This document shows, piece by piece, positions 1-5,063 of a stretch of 7,274 bases of DNA. A program made the translations under genes and the position numbers. Under the pieces are notes generated by a model. That model saw nothing but the letters and a program-made list of their open reading frames with translations, was not told the origin of the DNA and ran no database searches. Each line of letters starts with the position of its first letter. Within the stretch, counting starts at the first letter, position 1. The stretch comes from Beijerinckiaceae bacterium (GTDB lineage: Bacteria > Pseudomonadota > Alphaproteobacteria > Rhizobiales > Beijerinckiaceae), in NCBI GenBank assembly GCA_027346205.1, contig DAIESR010000488.1, positions 1 through 7,274 of the forward strand. The letters run 5' to 3'.

Positions 1-361
1 AGCCGAAAATCCGCGCCAGCAGCGCTCCTGTGCCGCCCGCGGCCGGAATATCGACGCCGACGGAGAGAAGGGCGCCGACGACGATCACAGAAGAGATCGC
101 ATTGGTGACCGACATCAATGGCGTGTGGAGCGCCGGGGTCACCGCCCAGACGACATAATAGCCGACGAAGACGGCAAGCGCGAAAATGGCGAGGCGGAAG
201 ACGAAAGGATCGATCGCTCCGCCCGTCGCCACATGTGCCGCGGCACCGACGGCATGAGCGACCTGATCGGCATAGGCCTGAGCCGCCTCGGCTGCCTGGC
301 GCGCCAACGCCGCTGCCGCATCGGCCCTTTCCAGAAGTTGTTGCGGGGTTGCGTCCGTCAT
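1..361 (-). CDS. pntAB: NAD(P) transhydrogenase subunit alpha part 2 (PntAB), partial
   Basis: This is the first membrane subunit of the three-gene, proton-translocating NAD(P) transhydrogenase. The enzyme uses the proton gradient to drive hydride transfer from NADH to NADP+ in the inner membrane. The ATG at 361-359 opens a frame that runs off the left edge, with 120 residues visible. Residues 1-50 are Ala-rich and probably helical. Residues 51-102 are the recognisable core: [20 protein letters not shown], then [20 protein letters not shown] and [13 protein letters not shown], giving two hydrophobic segments as in PntAB and the PntA membrane domain. A purine-rich ribosome site, GAGGGAGA, lies about 5 bases before the ATG. 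The gene follows pntAA by 42 bases on the same strand, so they are almost certainly co-transcribed. pntB is expected next, outside the window. The C-terminal membrane helix is missing only because the window ends. Identification is by recognised family sequence. Confidence 0.93.
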   Translation of the reverse strand, partial: MTDATPQQLLERADAAAALARQAAEAAQAYADQVAHAVGAAAHVATGGAIDPFVFRLAIFALAVFVGYYVVWAVTPALHTPLMSVTNAISSVIVVGALLSVGVDIPAAGGTGALLARIFG

Positions 362-403
362 GTCTCTCCCTCGATCTCCGATCGGATATCAAGTGCCTGC
401 GGA

Positions 404-1543
404 TCAGGCGGCAATCTGAAAATTCGGATGCACCAACAGGCCATCCTTGGTCAGCAAAGTAGCCTTCACGATCTCGTCGTCCCAATTGATCGCCATCGCC
501 TTATTCGTCTTGTCGACAAGGGTTTCGACGAAGGCCGAGAGGTTGCGGGCATAGAGCGCCGAAGCGGTCGCCGCGAGCCGGCCCGGTATGTTCAAAAGTC
601 CAACCACCTTCACGCCCTTGGCGGTCGTGACGATCTCGCCGGGCTTGGAGAGCGCGCAATTGCCGCCCCGCTCGACCGCGAGATCCATGATCACCGAGCC
701 CGGACGCATCGAATCGACCATGTCCTCGGTGATGAGCAGAGGTGCTGGCCGGCCGGGGATGAGCGCGGTGGTGATCACAATATCCTGCTTAGCGATATGC
801 GAGGCGACGAGGGCCCTTTGCTTTTCCTGATAGGCAGCCGACATTTCCTTGGCATAGCCGCCGGCCGTCTCTGCCTGCTTGAACTCCTCGTCCTCGACGG
901 CGATGAATTTGGCGCCGAGAGAGACGACTTGTTCCTTGGTGGCCGGACGGACATCGGTCGCCGTCACGATGGCGCCGAGCCTGCGTGCTGTGGCGATGGC
1001 CTGCAGGCCCGCGACCCCGACACCCATGATGAAAATCTTTGCGGCCGGCACGGTGCCGGCCGCTGTCATCATCATCGGCATGGCGCGGCCGAATTCCGCG
1101 GCCGCATCGATGACGCAGCGATAGCCGGCGAGATTGGCCTGGCTCGAGAGCACATCCATCACCTGCGCCCGGGTGATGCGCGGCATGAGTTCCATAGCGA
1201 AGAGCAGAACTCCGGTCTCCGCGACTGTCTTCAATGCCTCGATTTGGCCATAGGGGTCCGCGATTGCGAACACTGCGGCGCTGGGCTTCGCCTCGGCGAG
1301 TTCCGCGGCGTGCGGCCGGCGGACTCGGAGAATGATGTCGGCATCGGCAATGGTGCGACGCGCATCATCGGCGATCGCCGCGCCGGCGCCGGCATAGTCG
1401 GCGTCGGGAATGCCGGATTGGATTCCGGCATGCGACTGCACGACAACTTCAGCCCCGAGGGCGATATATTTCTTCACCGTTTCGGGCGTTGCAGCGACGC
1501 GCGCTTCACCGGGATCGGTTTCGGCAGGCACGGCGATACGCAT
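404..1543 (-). CDS. pntAA: NAD(P) transhydrogenase subunit alpha part 1 (PntAA), NAD(H)-binding domain I
   Basis: PntAA is the soluble NAD(H)-binding component on the cytoplasmic face of the transhydrogenase. It hands hydride to the NADP(H) domain of PntB. The 379-residue product has the usual length for the split form. It belongs to the alanine dehydrogenase/PNT fold: the N-terminal half starts MRIAVPAE and carries PRITRAQVMDVLSSQANLAG (121-140). The dinucleotide-binding half has the glycine-rich GVGVAGLQ (174-181), Asp197 at the end of the second strand (TATDVRP), the mobile-loop motif GGYAKEM (228-234), and IPGRLAATASALYARNL (319-335). A start six bases upstream (GTG at 1549) is possible, but that GTG is the end of the ribosome site GGAGGTG, which is well spaced for the ATG at 1543, so the shorter form is preferred. 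The neighbours are pntAB downstream and a small aa3-oxidase subunit gene 352 bases upstream. Confidence 0.96.
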   Translation of the reverse strand: MRIAVPAETDPGEARVAATPETVKKYIALGAEVVVQSHAGIQSGIPDADYAGAGAAIADDARRTIADADIILRVRRPHAAELAEAKPSAAVFAIADPYGQIEALKTVAETGVLLFAMELMPRITRAQVMDVLSSQANLAGYRCVIDAAAEFGRAMPMMMTAAGTVPAAKIFIMGVGVAGLQAIATARRLGAIVTATDVRPATKEQVVSLGAKFIAVEDEEFKQAETAGGYAKEMSAAYQEKQRALVASHIAKQDIVITTALIPGRPAPLLITEDMVDSMRPGSVIMDLAVERGGNCALSKPGEIVTTAKGVKVVGLLNIPGRLAATASALYARNLSAFVETLVDKTNKAMAINWDDEIVKATLLTKDGLLVHPNFQIAA

Positions 1544-1556
1544 GAGCACCTCCGGT
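1541..1556 (-). promoter_or_regulatory. Ribosome binding site deciding the pntAA start
   Basis: On the minus strand the sequence reads CCGGAGGTGCTCATG. GGAGGTG is a near-perfect Shine-Dalgarno core about 4 bases before the ATG at 1543. The in-frame GTG at 1549 is embedded in this core and would have no ribosome site of its own, so translation should begin at 1543. Confidence 0.75.
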
Positions 1557-1623
1557 CAGCTATGCAGACGGGCGAGAGAATTCGATGTGCCTGGGATCGA
1601 CGCACCGGTCTTTCAGGATGATT

Positions 1624-1646
1624 GCAGGACGGCTGTGTCGGCCTGC
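1624..1646. repeat. Imperfect inverted repeat in the pntAA upstream region
   Basis: GCAGG (1624-1628) and CCTGC (1642-1646) are exact complements. The inner bases CGGC/GTCG can continue the pairing with one G-U pair after a short mismatch. It lies about 80-100 bases before the pntAA ATG and would probably be in its 5' leader. Function is not known, and chance is possible in GC-rich DNA. Confidence 0.25.
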
Positions 1647-1778
1647 CTCTCAACAGTTCTATGAATACTCTAAGGCTTTTCCGACAAGGCCATGCTCAAC
1701 TCAGTGCACGCTGCCTATCCGCGCCGATCAGGGTCAACCTCATCATTGCGGCATGCGTGCAAAAAGCCTCCGCTGCTT

Positions 1779-1797
1779 CCGGCCGTTTAACAGCCGG
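1779..1797. repeat. 19-bp inverted repeat upstream of pntAA
   Basis: The sequence is CCGGCCGTTTAACAGCCGG. The half-sites CCGGCNGTT and AACNGCCGG are exact reverse complements except at the one N position, around a central T. It sits about 240 bases before pntAA, between the subunit IV gene terminator and the pnt coding region. Its symmetry and size fit a dimeric regulator's operator. It could also fold as a small hairpin in RNA. No regulator family is recognised. Confidence 0.45.
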
Positions 1798-1858
1798 CTG
1801 CTCGGACAGATCGACTCTGCTTCAGGAGTTTGGACAAGTCCTTAGTTCGGGCAGTCCG

Positions 1859-1890
1859 TGACGGAAAAGTCGAGCGACTTTTTTCCGTCA
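1859..1890 (-). terminator. Terminator-like hairpin after the aa3-oxidase subunit IV gene
   Basis: TGACGGAAAAGTC (1859-1871) and GACTTTTTTCCGTCA (1876-1890) form a long inverted repeat, with two extra T's on the right arm. The inner GTCG/CGAC stem has an A-tract on one side and a T-tract on the other, so it could work as an intrinsic terminator on either strand. It begins 6 bases past the subunit IV stop codon on the minus strand. No plus-strand gene points into it. Confidence 0.55.
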
Positions 1891-1895
1891 GCGCT

Positions 1896-2048
1896 TTAGA
1901 GTGTCAGAACGGCCAGGAGGATCAGCCCTAGAATGCAGATGATCGACCCATATTTCACCAAGCCGAGAAACATATGGTAGGTTTTCTCATGCTCAGCCAA
2001 ATCCATGTCAGAATGCGCGTCCGCCGTTGTGGCATGTTGCTCGACCAT
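1896..2048 (-). CDS. aa3-type cytochrome c oxidase subunit IV, small membrane protein
   Basis: This 50-residue product matches the small bacterial subunit IV of aa3-type cytochrome c oxidase (alphaproteobacterial COX4_pro_2-like family). It is a single-helix accessory subunit of the inner-membrane terminal oxidase. A charged N-terminus (1-18) is followed by the hallmark AEHEKTYHMFLGLVKYG (18-34) and a membrane segment SIICILGLILLAVLTL (35-50) that reaches the C-terminus. Two adjacent ATGs occur, at 2051 and 2048. The strong AGGAGG lies 1 base before the first and 4 before the second, so the second is preferred. The protein is short enough to be missed by length-filtered gene callers. The core oxidase genes are not in this window. 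In related alphaproteobacteria, as I recall, this small gene is often found beside the transhydrogenase genes, as here. Confidence 0.88.
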   Translation of the reverse strand: MVEQHATTADAHSDMDLAEHEKTYHMFLGLVKYGSIICILGLILLAVLTL

Positions 2049-2086
2049 CATCCCTCCTGTTGTGCCGCTCTGCTTGTCTCACGGAT

Positions 2087-2113
2087 GTTGTAGCAGCACC
2101 GCTGCGTCGTCAA
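2087..2113 (-). promoter_or_regulatory. Possible promoter for the aa3-oxidase subunit IV gene
   Basis: On the minus strand TTGACG (2113-2108) is followed after 15 bases by TACAAC (2092-2087), about 36 bases before the ribosome start region. Each box matches the sigma-70 consensus in four or five positions, but the spacer is short. If real, the subunit gene is transcribed apart from the upstream kinase gene. Confidence 0.3.
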
Positions 2114-2226
2114 ACAGCGATCGGGCTCCGCCGTCAAGGGGGTACCGGCCAACATGGATGACATTTTGTATGCCAACCCTCACATCGCCGGTATGAAACC
2201 CGCTTTTCTTGCGCATGGAGATCGTC

Positions 2227-3588
2227 TCAGAGTGTGGCGGCGAGACCGGCTTTCGCCAGTGCAGCACTCTGGCGTGCGGCGAGCGCTTCGCTGTCGAAAC
2301 CGTCGATCGCCGCATTGAACAAGCGATAGAAATTGAGTTTTGCGCCGAGATGCAGGAAGGCGGCGCCGAGGCCGATCGCGGCGCGGTCCATGAAAACGAA
2401 TTCCCGCGGCACAGCCAATGGCCCATGCGTGCGCAGCGCCTGATGAACTGCAAAGGCCTCGCGCCGGCCGTAAAGGCCGGGCGCCACGCCATCGGCGATG
2501 GTGCGGCTGCGGTCGTCGAGCAAAGGCCCGTAGATGAAGCGGGCCCAGATATTCAGAGCCTCGATCGTCTCTTTGGCGAGACTGCGGAAGCCCCAGCTCT
2601 CATAGGCATGGACGATTCGGGCCCGATCGTCCTGCCGGAGGCCCTCGTAGAGGTCGACCACGCCGGCGACGAAGCGCGGCGCAAAGATGCGGATGCAGCC
2701 ATAATCGAAGAGATTGATTCCCTCCGCGCGCGCCGCGTCGTCGCCGAAGACCGAGTAATTGCCGAGATGCGGATCGCCATGGATGACACCATAATGGCTG
2801 AAAGGAATCCACCAAGCCTTGAACAGGGCGGTGCCGATAAGGCTGCGCTCGGCTTCATCGGCTGCCTTATAGGCCACCAAGGGGCGGCCTTCGAGCCATT
2901 GCATGGTGAGCAGGCGCGCCGTCGATAGATCTATGTCGATGTGTGGCACACGAATATCCGCGAAAGGGCGCAGAATTTCGGCATAGAGCGCTGCATGGCG
3001 CGCCTCGCGGCGGTAGTCGAGTTCTTCGCGCAGGCGGGCAGCGATTTCTTTCGCGACTTCGCGCATATCGATCGCTGGACGCATCCGGCGATGCAGCGCC
3101 AATATGAGATCGAGCTGCTTGAGATCGGCTTCGACGGCGGAGGCCATATCGGGATATTGCAGCTTGCAGGCGAGGCTCATTCCCTCCTTGGACTGCGCAT
3201 GGTGCACTTGGCCGAGTGATGCGGCGGCTGCGGGCGTCAGATCGAAAGACGCGAAACGCGCGCGCCAATCGGCGCCCAATTCCGCCAGCATGCGTCTTTT
3301 GACGAAAGCGGCGCCCATGGGTGGGGCCTGTGCCTGCAGGCGCGCGAGGCTTTCGGCATATTCGGCGGGCAGCGCATCGGGAATGGTCGCGAGCATTTGC
3401 GCGACCTTCATCAGTGGCCCCTTCAGCCGCCCGAGAGCGGCGGCAAGCGCTGCCGCGCTTTGCGCATCATTGGTGCCGCCGCCAAGAAGGCGCGCCCCGG
3501 CTATCCGCGCTGCCGCACGGCCGACATGGGCCGAAACACGGAGATGCCGTGCAGCACGGGCCGAGAAGCGATCGGTTTCATCAGTCAT
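2227..3588 (-). CDS. ABC1/UbiB (AarF/Coq8)-family atypical kinase
   Basis: The 453-residue protein belongs to the ABC1 atypical kinase family. Members (UbiB in bacteria, Coq8 in mitochondria) support ubiquinone biosynthesis through an ATP-dependent role rather than ordinary protein phosphorylation. The family motifs occur in order: the N-terminal KxGQ-like KVAQ (61-64), the Ala-rich nucleotide loop AAAASLGQVHHA (120-131), the ATP-binding lysine Lys142 in ACKLQYPD, the ExD motif ELD (189-191), the catalytic loop HGDPHLGN (270-277), and FDYG (294-297) as the metal-binding DFG equivalent. The kinase residues are therefore intact. The Gly of KxGQ is Ala here. There is no obvious pair of C-terminal membrane helices as in E. 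coli UbiB, so membrane attachment is unclear. The ATG at 3588 has a poor ribosome site (AAAGTCCCCGCC), but no better start exists before the upstream stop. Assignment to ubiquinone synthesis is by family only. It sits upstream of respiratory genes on the same strand. Confidence 0.88.
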   Translation of the reverse strand: MTDETDRFSARAARHLRVSAHVGRAAARIAGARLLGGGTNDAQSAAALAAALGRLKGPLMKVAQMLATIPDALPAEYAESLARLQAQAPPMGAAFVKRRMLAELGADWRARFASFDLTPAAAASLGQVHHAQSKEGMSLACKLQYPDMASAVEADLKQLDLILALHRRMRPAIDMREVAKEIAARLREELDYRREARHAALYAEILRPFADIRVPHIDIDLSTARLLTMQWLEGRPLVAYKAADEAERSLIGTALFKAWWIPFSHYGVIHGDPHLGNYSVFGDDAARAEGINLFDYGCIRIFAPRFVAGVVDLYEGLRQDDRARIVHAYESWGFRSLAKETIEALNIWARFIYGPLLDDRSRTIADGVAPGLYGRREAFAVHQALRTHGPLAVPREFVFMDRAAIGLGAAFLHLGAKLNFYRLFNAAIDGFDSEALAARQSAALAKAGLAATL

Positions 3589-3682
3589 GGCGGGGACTTT
3601 TGCGGTTTCTCTCGGGTGGCCTCGTGGAGTCTGACTACGGCTTTCTGAGTGTCCATAACCAGACCCGGTGCGAGGCTTGCTA

Positions 3683-3713
3683 GCTATAAATCTCTATCCG
3701 ACCCCGGGTCCAA
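3683..3713. promoter_or_regulatory. AT-rich divergent promoter region with small palindrome
   Basis: The 180 bases between the divergent kinase and 148-residue genes contain CTATAAA (3684-3690). On the plus strand, TATAAA is a good -10 box but lacks a clear -35. On the minus strand, TTTATA/TATAGC could be a -10, with TTGGAC (3713-3708) 17-19 bases upstream. The 11-bp palindrome GACCCCGGGTC (3700-3710) lies in that minus-strand spacer and could be an operator. Confidence 0.3.
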
Positions 3714-3726
3714 GGGTTAAAACGCT

Positions 3727-3745
3727 TCCACGATAGAGGCGTGGA
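3727..3745. repeat. Short inverted repeat before the 148-residue gene
   Basis: TCCACG (3727-3732) and CGTGGA (3740-3745) are exact complements separated by 7 bases, ending about 10 bases before the ribosome site. It could be an operator half-site pair or a leader hairpin. At 6 bp it is not statistically compelling. Confidence 0.25.
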
Positions 3746-3768
3746 CTGCGCTTCGAAAGGAACATTTC

Positions 3769-4215
3769 ATGGTTTCGCCGCTGACCATTCTAGCAAACTC
3801 CTTCGACGGTAAGCATTTCGAGATCACGCTCGAAAAGACCGAGGGAGACACAGCCACGCTGCGGCTCGAAATCTGGAGCAGCAGCCTCGATCATCGCCGC
3901 GACGACCCCAGCCGGGACGATATTTTGCGCATGTATGATATTCGCTTCGATCAGACGCGGCGTTTGACCTGCAAGGCCAAGATGAACGGGTCCTATCCGA
4001 CAATCACCTTCATGTTGAACCCGGCGACCGAAGACCAAAAGCCCTTTGTGCGTACCGTGGTTGCCGATTCCTTTGCGAGCCTCGCCGACGGGACGAAGGA
4101 ATATCCGATGGAAAAGACCGATTACGAAGCGCTGCGGCAATTTCTGCTCGATGCGGAATTCCCCATGATCGAAGCCTCGGTCATCAAGAACGAGAAGGCG
4201 GTTCTGCGCCGGTGA
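3769..4215 (+). CDS. Hypothetical protein, 148 residues, unrecognised
   Basis: I do not recognise this family. The frame is credible: it has a ribosome site AAAGGA (3756-3761) 7 bases before the ATG, GC-rich third positions like its neighbours, and no competing homologous frame. The product looks soluble and cytoplasmic, with no signal peptide or membrane segment. The first half (8-70) reads as alternating strands: a FDGKHFEITLEKTEG stretch, TATLRLEIWSSSLDH, then MYDIRFDQTRRLTCKAKM. A middle segment TITFMLNPA (about 78-86) follows, and then a C-terminal helix-like stretch TDYEALRQFLLDAEFPMIEA (about 117-136). It has one Cys (in RLTCKAK), so a metal-cluster role is unlikely. It is transcribed divergently from the ABC1 kinase gene and away from the gcv operon's control region, so the context gives no firm role. 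Confidence 0.75.
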   Translation: MVSPLTILANSFDGKHFEITLEKTEGDTATLRLEIWSSSLDHRRDDPSRDDILRMYDIRFDQTRRLTCKAKMNGSYPTITFMLNPATEDQKPFVRTVVADSFASLADGTKEYPMEKTDYEALRQFLLDAEFPMIEASVIKNEKAVLRR

Positions 4216-4795
4216 ATGCCCGCCTGAAATACTGCCTTATGTGGCGATGCGTCTTCGCCTCCCGCGTCGCCCTTTCGGCCGCGGCTTTCACGATATTGTC
4301 GGCCATGACCTGAGCATCCCCGACTGGCCCCGGATAGCCGGACGCCTACGCCTTGCTCCCGAAATTGTCTTGTCGTCGACTCCAGCGCGCAGAATATGGT
4401 CGGCAATCATAGAGTCATCATCGAACGATCGTCGACAGCGTGTCACCTCTCACCGACGACATCGTCGCTATGGCGAAGCTGATCGATAAAATACCAATCG
4501 GTGGTCGACCAGCATGGAGGCTGCATGGTTCTTTATGCCGCAGTCGATCGCAAAGACGTTCAGTCGATCTGTAAATGTATCGAAGCGTAAGCGCTTTGAA
4601 GCGATGCGGCCAGCATTGCTGCGCATTGAGGAGATCCTCGTATCGTCAATGAACATAAGGGATTTGACGCGCAAAGGTGTTGCACGCGCGCGACTTTGCT
4701 CAGGCTTGCGAGCGGCGCGAGCAAGGGCTTTTCCATCAAGCAATTCTTAACTTTGTTGACGCCGATTGCTGAGAGTTTCCTCGCCTTTCGTCCCA
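4216..4795. other. Gene-poor region, possible gene remnants
   Basis: No convincing gene fills these 580 bases. Open frames on both strands (for example 4241-4489 plus, 4468-4743 minus, 4514-4750 plus) have no recognisable domains and low-complexity or Arg-rich translations. Three micro-frames stand out. A GTG at 4212 overlaps the previous stop and gives 33 residues with a positively charged start and a hydrophobic core (ALSAAAFTILSAM). An antisense 40-residue frame at 4306-4184 begins MADNIVKAAAERATREAK. An SD-preceded 21-residue frame lies at 4525-4590. Coding-like stretches switch frame and hit stops, as in a decayed gene, but no parent family is recognised. A weak 5-bp hairpin (GGCGA/TCGCC, 4243-4259) without a T-run follows the upstream gene. 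Confidence 0.4.
4525..4590 (+). CDS. Possible micro-ORF of 21 residues with good ribosome site
   Basis: GGAGG (4516-4520) stands 4 bases before an ATG that opens MVLYAAVDRKDVQSICKCIEA, ending in TAA. The stop codon falls in the loop of a 7-bp hairpin CGAAGCG/CGCTTTG (4581-4598). It may be a real small protein, the tail of a decayed gene, or chance. The ribosome site is the only supporting signal. The product is soluble and has two cysteines (CKC). Confidence 0.2.
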   Translation: MVLYAAVDRKDVQSICKCIEA

Positions 4796-4823
4796 TTGAC
4801 AACGCGCGGCAAACCCATAGATT
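4796..4823 (+). promoter_or_regulatory. Sigma-70-type promoter of the gcv operon
   Basis: A perfect -35 TTGACA (4796-4801) is followed by a 16-base spacer and a -10 TAGATT (4818-4823), which matches the consensus at four of six positions. Transcription would start near 4830, exactly where the riboswitch kink-turn leader strand begins. This agreement supports both calls. Confidence 0.7.
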
Positions 4824-4841
4824 GGCCGCTGTCAGACGACT

Positions 4842-4928
4842 CCTGCGGAAGAGATCGATTCGGTTCATCTCCGTTTCGACACCGAAGGCGCAACCGCCCC
4901 GGAAACGCTCAGGTTCAAGAACCGCAGG
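4842..4928 (+). ncRNA. Glycine riboswitch aptamer I
   Basis: The closing helix P1 is a perfect 7-bp pairing, CCTGCGG (4842-4848) with CCGCAGG (4922-4928). Inside it are the conserved GGAAGAGA (4847-4854), the core CCGAAGGCGCAA (4882-4893), GGAAACGCTCAGG (4901-4913), and the AAGAACCG exit strand. This matches the family consensus well. One strand reads CGCTCAGG where CTCTCAGG is usual. Confidence 0.9.
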
Positions 4929-4937
4929 TTGATGACA

Positions 4938-5061
4938 CTCTGGAAAGCGATGTCGCGCGTTGCGCGGTATCCACCGAAGGGCGCAACTTCGTTTCTTCAG
5001 CCAGCTCAGAGGATTGAGCCGGCACGAAGGCGGGGAAATCTCTCAGGTTCATCGGACAGAG
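4938..5061 (+). ncRNA. Glycine riboswitch aptamer II
   Basis: Its P1 pairs CTCTG (4938-4942) with CAGAG (5057-5061). The conserved parts are GGAAAGCG (4942-4949), CCGAAGGGCGCAA (4974-4986), GAAATCTCTCAGG (5035-5047) and CGGACAGAGG (5053-5062). An extra arm (about 4988-5032) enlarges it compared with aptamer I. As the gene-proximal aptamer, its P1 is the expected switching helix. Confidence 0.92.
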
Positions 5062-5063
5062 GG

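Larger units (their letters stand above)
4831..5063 (+). ncRNA. Tandem glycine riboswitch
   Basis: This cis-acting RNA binds glycine and controls the downstream glycine cleavage genes. Two aptamers are arranged head to tail with a 9-base linker (4929-4937). The short leader GTCA (4831-4834) pairs with TGAC of the linker (4933-4936). Next to it are a 3-base bulge GAC (4835-4837) and tandem G-A pairs, GA (4838-4839) opposite GA (4931-4932), which is the classic kink-turn known to join leader and linker in tandem glycine riboswitches. Both aptamers carry the family's CCGAAGG core and (C/G)CTCAGG strand. Position directly upstream of gcvT matches the commonest target. In this family glycine normally turns expression on. 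Boundaries are approximate to a few bases. Confidence 0.93.

Noticed and set aside
125..1621. A 498-codon plus-strand open frame
   Set aside because: It is antisense to pntAB and pntAA, whose families are certain. It is an artefact of GC-rich codon usage, and its His/Arg/Gly-rich translation has no domain.
2079..2492. A 137-codon minus-strand frame overlapping the 3' end of the kinase gene and the gap after it
   Set aside because: It overlaps most of the kinase C-terminus in another frame, and its translation has no domain and unusual composition.
2209..2928. A 239-codon plus-strand open frame
   Set aside because: It is antisense to the ABC1 kinase gene with all its motifs. No domain in the translation.
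3104..3683. Plus-strand open frames covering the kinase N-terminus and the divergent promoter region
   Set aside because: They are shadows of the kinase gene. They have no ribosome site or recognisable domain.
4122..4406. A 94-codon minus-strand frame after the 148-residue gene
   Set aside because: Its translation is low in recognisable structure and partly antisense to the better-supported gene.
4216..4795. Insertion sequence or transposase relic
   Set aside because: No terminal inverted repeats, target duplication or transposase motif (DDE or HUH) could be seen.
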